DNA of 5,133 nucleotides from positions 1-5,133 of the forward strand of contig DATKDQ010000345.1 of assembly GCA_035544635.1 (NCBI GenBank). Reading direction: 5' to 3'. The stretch comes from DATAFT01 sp035544635 (lineage in GTDB: Bacteria > Acidobacteriota > Thermoanaerobaculia > Multivoradales > Multivoraceae). Below are positions 1 to 4,756 of the stretch, one piece after another; the first letter of the stretch is position 1; every line of letters starts with the position of its first letter. A program made the position numbers and the translations under genes. The notes under the pieces were generated by a model, which saw nothing but the letters and a program-made list of their open reading frames with translations, was not told the origin of the DNA and searched no databases.

Positions 1-622
1 TGATGGAGGCCCCCTGCCGGGCTGCCCGCCTCTGTTCTCGAGGTGCGCGAGGATCTTGCGGATGGCGGCGGGCTCGACGACGAAGGCGAGGATGCGCATC
101 GCGCCGCCGCAAGCTCGGCAGAGCAACGGGTCGACCTCGTAGATCCGGCGGATGAGCTGGGCCCACAACTTGCGCAGGCGTCGGCGCTCGCCGGCTGTGG
201 CCTCGTCGCCCGTGGCTGGTGGCGCGGGCGCACTCGCCTGTAGCTCGCCCTCGACGGCAGTGCGCTTGGCTCGAGCGACATTGGAGTAGTGCCCATAGTC
301 GGGACCCGCAGGCGCCGCGGAGCGGCGAGCGGCGCAGCCGCCCGAGCACAGCGAGGCTGTGGGCGGCACGCGCACCTGGTGCAGGGGGGCGGCGGGCACG
401 TGCTGCAGCACCCGGGCGAGGAAGTCGCGCGGGTCGAAGTGCTCCACAAAGAGAACTCCGCGGTCACCCTTGCGCTGGTAGAGCACCTCCTCTGTAGCCG
501 CCTCGAAGCCAAGCCGCTCGACTGCGACCGGTGCGCGGAGGAGGTAGCGCGCCGCTCGATGCCCGCGGTGTCGCCGGCCGCGACGGTGACGGCGTTGCCA
601 GATGGAGACGAAAATCGCTCGC
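1..622 (-). pseudogene. IS91-family transposase, C-terminal remnant with frameshifts
   Basis: Reading leftward, positions 540 to 1 are one open frame with the features of the C-terminal half of IS91-type rolling-circle transposases. In order, there is a stretch reading LRAPVAVERLGFE, then EEVLYQRKGD, FDPRDFLARVLQHVP, DYGHYSNVARAKR, and finally LIRRIYEVDPLLCRACGG followed by MRILAFVVEPAAIRKIL. The CRAC cysteine pair (codons at 118-120 and 109-111) and the MRILAF...IRKIL ending are typical of this family. The frame has no stop and continues past base 1. Upstream the similarity continues only by changing frame: VTVAAGDTAGIERR lies in a second frame (about 593-552) and ASDFRLH in a third (622-602). 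I see no HUH catalytic motif, so the N-terminal catalytic part is missing and the element must be inactive. Family assignment is from recognised motifs, not a search. Confidence 0.75.
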
Positions 623-875
623 GCAGCCTCGACACCGCGGTGCCGGGCCGGGAGAGCGGCCCTGGCGGGGGCGTGGAGGCGAGCGCCCGTGCAGAGACCG
701 CGGCAGGCTACCGCCGGCCCGGCGCGAAACCGAGTCGAGGCGCCGGCGAGGCTCGCGGCGCGGCGCGCCGCGAGCCGCTCCCGGGTACCGCGCACCCGGC
801 GCCGTCCCCCGCCGGGGCCGCTCCCCCGGCCCCACCACCAGTCGTGGCCGCGCCCGCTCTACCGCGCCGCCCGGC
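623..875. other. GC-rich interval without an assignable gene
   Basis: This stretch lies between the transposase remnant and the end of atpC. It is extremely GC-rich, and every open frame in it gives arginine-, alanine- and proline-rich low-complexity translations that look non-coding. It may hold further decayed transposase sequence: a leftward frame near 760-720 reads ARRAASLAGASTRF, vaguely like the serine/alanine-rich segment of IS91-type proteins, but I cannot support this. The one clear structure is the hairpin at 750-776. Confidence 0.4.
750..776. repeat. Perfect 12-bp inverted repeat with 3-base loop
   Basis: The left arm at 750-761 (GGCTCGCGGCGC) is the exact reverse complement of the right arm at 765-776, separated by GGC. 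The stem is almost entirely G/C and would be very stable as RNA or as single-stranded DNA. It sits about 100 bases beyond the leftward atpC stop. There is no T-run on either side, so it is not a textbook intrinsic terminator. IS91-type elements carry hairpins at their termini, so an element-end role is possible but unproven. High GC also makes chance palindromes more likely. Confidence 0.55.
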
Positions 876-1339
876 TCAGCGCGGCCGCCGCGCCACCTGG
901 ATGCGCGTCACGGCGGTCTCCAGCCGCGCCATGGCGACGTCGAGGTCGGCGTGGGCCACCGTGCCGAGGATCGCCTGCGCCTCGGCGGCCTCGGCCTCGG
1001 CGGCAGCGGCGTCGATCTCCTCGGGCAGCTCGGCGAGCTCCGCCAGCACCGTCACCACGTCGTCGGCCACCTCGCAGAAGCCCCAAGACAGCGCGAGATA
1101 CCGCTCGCGCTGCCGATGCGGTACATCAGCTCGCCCACCTCGAGGATGGCGATCAGCGGCACGTGCCCAGGCAGCACCCCGAAGTAGCCCAGCTTGCCGG
1201 GCAGCGTCACCTCGTCGCACTCCACCTCGAGCACCTTCTTCTCGTAGATGACCAGCACCAGGCGCAGCTTCCCCTCCGCGGGCGGCGCGGGGCGCTCGGA
1301 CGCTGCGCCGGCCTCGGCGCCGGCCTGCGGCCCCGCCAT
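876..1339 (-). pseudogene. atpC: ATP synthase epsilon subunit, interrupted by one frameshift
   Basis: This is the F1 ATP synthase epsilon subunit, the central-stalk protein that joins the gamma rotor to the c-ring and can inhibit ATP hydrolysis. The ATG at 1339-1337 begins MAGPQAGAEAG, and an alanine-rich leader of about 20 residues precedes the beta-sandwich domain. That domain includes KLRLVLVIYEKKVLEVE, then DEVTLPGKLGYFGVLPGHVP and LEVGELMYRIG. Near 1105-1112 the frame shifts by one base. The protein resumes as ERYLALSWGFCEVADDVVTV and continues through an alanine/glutamate-rich helical hairpin to TRIQVARRPR and TGA at 878-876. Restoring one base gives about 154 residues, slightly longer than the usual 130-145. 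The start overlaps the atpD stop (TGATG), the normal atpDC arrangement. Identification is firm. Whether the frameshift is real or a sequencing error cannot be told here. If real, the C-terminal helices are lost. Confidence 0.86.
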
Positions 1340-1428
1340 CACTCGCGCTCCAAGAGCTTCTTGCCGTGCTCGACCACCTCGTCGATGCCGCCCTTGTAGA
1401 GGAACGCCTGCTCGGGGTAGTCGTCCAG
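1339..1428 (-). pseudogene. atpD: ATP synthase beta subunit, last 29 codons only
   Basis: Reading leftward from 1428, the frame gives LDDYPEQAFLYKGG then IDEVVEHGKKLLERE and TGA at 1341-1339. The PEQAF...GGIDEVVE pattern is the conserved C-terminal end of the F1 catalytic beta subunit, which is normally about 460-480 residues. Only the final 29 codons are present. The codon directly upstream in frame (1431-1429) is TGA, and upstream of it the DNA encodes something unrelated. The nucleotide-binding domain with the Walker motifs is absent, so this piece cannot work alone. It remains coupled to atpC by the TGATG overlap, which shows that the pair was copied or cut out of a standard atp operon. 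The left limit of the match is abrupt, which marks a breakpoint. Confidence 0.8.
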
Positions 1429-1503
1429 TCACGACGCCGCGGGGGGCGAGGAGGCCACGGCCAGACAGGAGGCCGCGGCGGCGACGAGGGCGCGGGCTGA
1501 CAC
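1429..1503 (-). pseudogene. Signal-peptide-like stub ending at the atpD junction
   Basis: A leftward frame from GTG at 1503-1501 encodes 24 residues, MSARALVAAAASC then LAVASSPPAAS, before TGA at 1431-1429. A basic residue followed by an alanine/leucine-rich hydrophobic core and a small-residue tail is what the start of a secreted protein or lipoprotein looks like. Cys13 follows AAS and might be a weak lipobox. The stub begins 39 bases after the stop of the SRPBCC gene on the same strand, so it could be the 5' end of its operon partner, cut off where the atpD fragment begins. A weak GAGG lies 11 bases before the GTG, and an in-frame GTG at 1515 is an alternative start. It is too short for identification and could be chance coding in GC-rich DNA. 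Confidence 0.35.
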
Positions 1504-1542
1504 GGAGGGTGGCACCTCGCGGGGCGGGCGCAGCCGCAACGA

Positions 1543-2166
1543 TCAGCTCCAGGGCTCGGCGGGTGCGGTGACGAGCTTCATGCCGGGCTTGAAGATCTCC
1601 GTGTAGAGCCGCGCGCGGAACGGCAGGGCGCCGGTCTCGAGCACGGATTTCATCGCCGACAGCGCCAGCGGATGGGCGCGGCGGAAACGCCGGTAGGTCG
1701 TCGTCTCGTTGGGGAAGCGGTCGTGAAGCAGCTCGACCCGGGTCCCCTCCGGGACGGCGGCGAGGGTGACGGTGATGCGGCTGGGCGGGTCGTCCAAGTC
1801 CGCCGCCGCGAAGGTCTGTGCGAAGTGGTGCGGTGGCTCGAAGGCGAGGATCTCGCCGCCCGCGAGCAGCCGCCGCAGGTCGTCGGTCACGAACCGCCAG
1901 CGGCCCCTGGGGCGCAGGTCCGCCTGCAGCACTGCGTCGAAGTAGTAGGGCCGCGGCTCGCCGGTGCCCACGAACGCGTCCCAGACCACCTCCGGGGCCG
2001 CCGCGACCACGAAAGCGCAGCGCAGCGCCGGCTTTCCCGCGGCGGCCACCTCCTCGCAGCCCACTGTCGAGCCGGTGAAGAGGAAGGCGCCGCCGGCGAC
2101 CACCAGCACGCCCCCCGCGGCCACCGCCACGAGAGCCAGCCGCCACTCGGAGGAGCGGATCGCCAC
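1543..2166 (-). CDS. Membrane-anchored SRPBCC (AHSA1/START-like) domain protein
   Basis: The product is about 207 residues from the GTG at 2166. The N-terminus (EWRLALVAVAAGG onward, residues 7-29) is one strongly hydrophobic segment, probably a membrane anchor or uncleaved signal. It is followed by an SRPBCC hydrophobic-pocket fold of the AHSA1/polyketide-cyclase type. Typical elements are AAPEVVWDAFVG, then ADLRPRGRWRFVTDD, GGEILAFEPPHHFAQTF and SRITVTLAAVPEGTRVELLHD. Such folds bind lipophilic ligands, but the ligand and reaction cannot be read from sequence. An earlier in-frame GTG at 2229 would add 21 arginine-rich residues that look non-coding. Neither start has a good ribosome binding site. 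A TACACT at 2179-2174 lies seven bases before the GTG at 2166, which would fit a leaderless transcript, although no -35 box is evident. It is divergent from the phospholipase D gene. The frame is intact. Confidence 0.75.
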   Translation of the reverse strand: MAIRSSEWRLALVAVAAGGVLVVAGGAFLFTGSTVGCEEVAAAGKPALRCAFVVAAAPEVVWDAFVGTGEPRPYYFDAVLQADLRPRGRWRFVTDDLRRLLAGGEILAFEPPHHFAQTFAAADLDDPPSRITVTLAAVPEGTRVELLHDRFPNETTTYRRFRRAHPLALSAMKSVLETGALPFRARLYTEIFKPGMKLVTAPAEPWS

Positions 2167-2311
2167 AGGGCCAAGTGTAGCGGTGGCGGGCCAGGAGCGG
2201 CCTCGTCGCCTGTGGACCGAAATTTGCACCCGTCGGCGCGTGACCGATCCGCGGTCCGACGACCGTAGCGATCGACAATCTCATCCCCATGAGCTGGACC
2301 CGCAACGCACC
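2167..2311. other. Divergent intergenic region
   Basis: These 145 bases separate the leftward SRPBCC gene from the rightward phospholipase D gene and should hold both promoters. I can point only to a weak leftward -10-like TACACT (2179-2174). The rightward promoter is not recognisable. The perfect TTGACA at 2312-2317 lies within the coding region and has no matching -10 box downstream. An ATG at 2289 opens a short frame that probably belongs to the true start of the phospholipase D gene. Confidence 0.4.
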
Positions 2312-3571
2312 TTGACACTCGTCATCATCGTCGCCCTCACCGCCCTCGTGCTGCTACTGGCGATGAACTTCGCCATGCCCGAGAAGAGCCTCGAGCGCAA
2401 GATCGAGCATCGCTACGCGGTGACCGACCCGCAGTTCCGGCGCGAGATGTCGGTGATGATGGGCCCGGCGATCCTGCCGGGCAACCACGTCGTCGACCTG
2501 CAGAACGGCGAGGAGATCTTCCCCGCCATGCTCGGCGCCATCCGCGGCGCGCAGAAAACCATTACGTTCGAGACCTACATCTACTGGTCGGGAGAGATCG
2601 GCGAGGAGTTCGCTGACGCTCTCGCCGAGCGTGCCCGCGCCGGGGTGAAGGTCCACGTGACGATCGACTGGGCCGGCAGCATCAAGATGGAGGAGGCGCT
2701 GCTGGAACGGATGGAGGAGGCCGGCGTGCAGGTGGAACGCTACCGCCCCCTGCATTGGTACAACATCCATCGGCTCAACAACCGCACCCACCGCAAGCTG
2801 CTGGTGGTCGACGGCAGGGTGGGCTTCACCGGTGGCGTCGGCATCGCCGACATCTGGCTCGGCGACGCCGAGGACCCCGACCACTGGCGCGAGGCGCACT
2901 TCCGCATCGAGGGCCCCGCCGTCGCGCAGCTGCAGATGGCGTTCAACGACAACTGGATCAAGATGACGGGCGTGGTGCTCAACGGCGAGGAGTATTTCCC
3001 GCCGCTCGCGCCCGCCGGTGCCATGGACGCCCACCTGTTCATCGCCTCGCCGGCCGGCGGCAGCGAGAGCATGCACCTGATGTATCTACTGGCGATCGCC
3101 GCCGCCGAGCAGTCGATCGACCTCGCGGCGTCGTATTTCGTCCCCGACGAGCTGCTGATCCAGGCGCTGGTGGCGGCGCGGCAGCGGGGGGTGCGCATCC
3201 GCATCCTGCTGCCCGGCGAGCACATCGACTCGCAGACCGTGCGCCTCGCCTCGAAGGCGGAGTGGGGCGAGCTGTTGCAGGCGGGTGTGGAGATCGCCGA
3301 ATACGAGCCGACGATGCTCCACGTGAAGCTCCTGGTCGTCGATCGCGAAATGGTTTCGGTCGGGTCCACCAACTTCGACCTCCGCTCGCTGCGCCTCAAC
3401 GACGAGGCGAGTCTCAACGTCTACGACCGCGGCTTCGGCGAGCGCATGACGGCGGTGTTCGAGGCCGACCTGGCCCGGGCGCGACGGTATACGCACGCGA
3501 TGTGGCAGCAGCGCCCGCTGCGCGAGAAGCTCGCCGAAAAGCTGGTGTGGCCGATCAAGTCGCAACTGTAG
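2312..3571 (+). CDS. cls: Cardiolipin synthase-like phospholipase D family protein
   Basis: The product is 419 residues from TTG 2312 and belongs to the phospholipase D superfamily. It most resembles bacterial cardiolipin synthases, which join two phosphatidylglycerols (or PG and PE) at the membrane. Residues 2-18 form one hydrophobic anchor. The first HKD motif is RTHRKLLVVDG (H160, K162, D167), followed by FTGGVGIADIW. The second is HVKLLVVDREMVSVGSTN (H337, K339, D344), followed by LNDEASLNVYD (E365). Both catalytic sites are complete, so it is probably active. FETYIYWSGEIG and VTIDWAGS are typical of the Cls/ClsB branch. The start is uncertain. ATG 2289 opens MSWTRNAP and stops in the other frame, and one extra base would join it to LTLVIIVAL, so the real start may be 2289. 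A start at ATG 2363 would lose the anchor. The open frame also extends upstream into sequence antisense to the SRPBCC gene, which is not coding. Substrate is inferred from family resemblance; a different phosphatidyltransferase is possible. Confidence 0.88.
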   Translation: MTLVIIVALTALVLLLAMNFAMPEKSLERKIEHRYAVTDPQFRREMSVMMGPAILPGNHVVDLQNGEEIFPAMLGAIRGAQKTITFETYIYWSGEIGEEFADALAERARAGVKVHVTIDWAGSIKMEEALLERMEEAGVQVERYRPLHWYNIHRLNNRTHRKLLVVDGRVGFTGGVGIADIWLGDAEDPDHWREAHFRIEGPAVAQLQMAFNDNWIKMTGVVLNGEEYFPPLAPAGAMDAHLFIASPAGGSESMHLMYLLAIAAAEQSIDLAASYFVPDELLIQALVAARQRGVRIRILLPGEHIDSQTVRLASKAEWGELLQAGVEIAEYEPTMLHVKLLVVDREMVSVGSTNFDLRSLRLNDEASLNVYDRGFGERMTAVFEADLARARRYTHAMWQQRPLREKLAEKLVWPIKSQL

Positions 3572-3585
3572 GGGCTGCTCGGCGC

Positions 3586-3894
3586 TCACGGTAGCACGCA
3601 GATCCTCCCCGCGCTCCCGCGGCGATCGCTCGCCGAGTGCCACCGCTGCGATCGGCTGCTCGATCGCAGCGCCGCCACCCGTCTCGGGCTGAGCCTGGTC
3701 GCCGCGACGGCGATGCTGGTGAGGCGACCGCCAGCAGCAGGGAGAGGCCGAAGAAGAGGACCACCGCGACGACCTCGAGGGTGTCGCCGGTCTCCAACGA
3801 CGCCAGCCCGGACGGGCGGTAGCCGATGGCCAGGAAGACGCCGAAGGCCACGAGGCCGCCGTAGAACAGCGCCCGCAGCGGGACGCGAAGTCAT
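3586..3894 (-). pseudogene. Small two-helix membrane protein with two compensating frame shifts
   Basis: The ATG at 3894-3892 overlaps the stop of the PD40 gene as ATGA, suggesting translational coupling. The first codons (MTS) are followed, one frame over, by RVPLRALFYGGLVAFGVF, then LAIGYRPSG and LEVVAVVLFFGLSLLLAV. That makes two likely transmembrane helices separated by a short polar loop, from about 3887 to 3744. Beyond that the starting frame again has the strongest G/C third-position bias and reads LTSIAVAATRLSPRRVAALR to TGA at 3588-3586. A shift near 3885 and its reverse near 3740 would therefore restore a protein of about 102 residues that ends 14 bases from the converging phospholipase D stop. 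Read without the second correction, the middle frame instead stops at 3557-3555 and overlaps that gene by 17 bases. I do not recognise the family. Confidence 0.45.
3644..3671. terminator. Perfect 11-bp hairpin between convergent genes, terminator candidate
   Basis: The left arm CGCTGCGATCG (3644-3654) and the right arm CGATCGCAGCG (3661-3671) are exact reverse complements around the six-base loop GCTGCT. The hairpin lies 72 bases after the phospholipase D stop and inside the 3' end of the converging small membrane gene. It could end transcription from either side. No T-run follows on either strand, so ordinary intrinsic termination is doubtful. It may instead be a transcript-stabilising stem or coincidental coding sequence. 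Confidence 0.4.
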
Positions 3895-4590
3895 GGTGCG
3901 CGGCGCGGCGTGCTGCTGGCTGCGTCGACCTCCGCGGTCCAGTTCTGGACCATTGCGATGCTGGTGTGGACTCCGGATCCCGGCTCCTCGACGAGCGTGA
4001 TGAAGTCTCGCATTCCGGGGATCGGCTGGTAGGTCTTGAGTCCCGGCAGCTCGAACAGAAGACGCGGCGCGCCGGGATTCGCGACGCCGCTCTCGACGGT
4101 GAAGTTGACGACCATGAGCTTCTCACCCGATCGCAGGTAGATCTCACTCCCGTCAGGCGACCAACGCCCTTCCAGCGCGCCGGAGGTGATCAGTACTGGG
4201 CCGCTCGGCAGGTCGCGTCGACGCACGAACATCCCGTCCAGGCTCGGTTTCCGTTCCACTGCCACGCTCCCTGCTGTGCGAGCAGCGGCTGAGGAGTGAG
4301 CGAGGTGTCGTTGAGGTCGAGGATGCTTACGCCCGGGACGGGCTCCCTGACGTGGTTGAAGATCAGGTGATGACTGGAGGCCCACGAGGTCGGCGTCGAC
4401 TGACCCTCACGCGAGGTGCGAAAAAGAGCGGTTGCTTTCGCGCTCGCTTCCTGTCACGACTCCGCGTGCGTATATGAGTGTGCCGTTGCCCGAGACAGCG
4501 GCCGCAGGGCTCCTCCGGCCGCGGCCGCTTGCCCTCCTGGCCCGGGCGCGGCCGCACGTCGGCGGAGGAGCGCACGCCGTAGACCAAGGA
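3891..4590 (-). pseudogene. PD40/TolB-like beta-propeller protein, C-terminal remnant in several frames
   Basis: Leftward fragments of a WD40-like (PD40) propeller occur in consecutive frames. They are LVYGVRSSADV (from 4587), AAAVSGNGTLIYARGVVTG (about 4505-4442), and KATALFRTSREG through PTSWASSHHLIFNHV to SILDLND and LLAQQGAW (about 4440-4255). The last fragment runs from about 4250 to the TGA at 3893-3891. It contains GMFVRRRDLPSGPVLITSG, GRWSPDGSEIYLRSGEKLMV and GAPRLLFELPG. It ends with SIAMVQNWTAEV, like the V(L/V)NWFEEL ending of Acidobacteriota serine/threonine kinases fused to a PD40 sensor. VSGNGTLIY and GRWSPDG are standard for that group. The kinase and membrane parts are absent, since upstream lies only a promoter region for the next gene. 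At least three frame breaks separate the pieces. Its stop overlaps the next ATG (ATGA). The family is clear; whether it derived from a kinase is inference. Confidence 0.72.
4498..4555. repeat. Three spaced copies of the palindrome GCGGCCGC
   Basis: The eight-base palindrome GCGGCCGC occurs at 4498-4505, 4521-4528 and 4548-4555, with start-to-start spacings of 23 and 27 bases. The sequence between copies is partly similar (GCTCCTCCGGCC compared with GCCCTCCTGGCC), so this may be an imperfect tandem repeat. It falls exactly where the PD40 remnant loses a consistent frame, and its translation contains a doubled RPRP motif. Repeat slippage could have caused the break. Confidence 0.6.
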
Positions 4591-4655
4591 AGCCTCGGAG
4601 CGAGGACTCGCGCTTCGCCTACTTCGTTCCACGCGGTTGCGGGCTTCGCGACGAC

Positions 4656-4684
4656 TTCACCGTCCGGCGCTTCGCTTATATTAT
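4656..4684 (+). promoter_or_regulatory. Sigma-70-like promoter candidate for the secreted-protein gene
   Basis: A TTCACC at 4656-4661 (four of six matches to TTGACA) is followed after exactly 17 bases by TATTAT at 4679-4684 (five of six matches to TATAAT). The -10 box sits in TATATTATAG, the only AT-rich patch in this GC-rich neighbourhood. Transcription would start near 4691, giving a leader of about 65 bases before the GTG at 4757. It lies just upstream of the remaining PD40 sequence on the other strand. Confidence 0.5.
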
Positions 4685-4743
4685 AGTGGATCGTGAAGCT
4701 CCGCCCCGAACGACACACGGCCATGTCACGCTTGCCGCTTCTC

Positions 4744-4749
4744 GGAGGA
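4744..4749 (+). promoter_or_regulatory. Ribosome binding site GGAGGA
   Basis: GGAGGA lies seven bases before the GTG at 4757, the ideal spacing for a strong Shine-Dalgarno site. It is the best ribosome binding site in the window and decides the non-ATG start of the secreted-protein gene. Confidence 0.75.
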
Positions 4750-4756
4750 CCGAAAC

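Noticed and set aside
970..1015. Repetitive GGCCTCGGC-like triplets resembling a microsatellite
   Set aside because: They encode the alanine/glutamate-rich helical hairpin of epsilon and are explained by codon usage.
289..1251. A 320-codon rightward frame over the transposase and atpC
   Set aside because: Its translation is low-complexity Arg/Ala/Pro/Ser, and the opposite strand carries recognisable transposase and epsilon-subunit sequence.
1052..2305. A 417-codon leftward frame spanning atpC, atpD and the SRPBCC region
   Set aside because: Only its last third, from 1339 onward, is real atpC. The rest is an arginine/glycine-rich shadow of the SRPBCC gene in another frame.
2312..2317. A perfect TTGACA that could be a -35 box
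   Set aside because: No -10-like hexamer occurs at the right distance downstream, and the sequence encodes the anchor helix of the phospholipase D protein.
2354..3076. A 240-codon leftward frame inside the phospholipase D gene
   Set aside because: It is antisense to a gene with two complete HKD motifs, and its histidine- and valine-rich translation matches no family I know.
3622..3629. GCGATCGC, resembling the HIP1 palindrome abundant in cyanobacteria
   Set aside because: There is a single copy in a GC-rich window and no other cyanobacterial sign. Chance is sufficient.
3086..4147. A 353-codon leftward frame across the phospholipase D 3' end and the small membrane gene
   Set aside because: It runs antisense through coding sequence and has no coherent domain. 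Only its middle overlaps a possible alternative tail of the small membrane protein.
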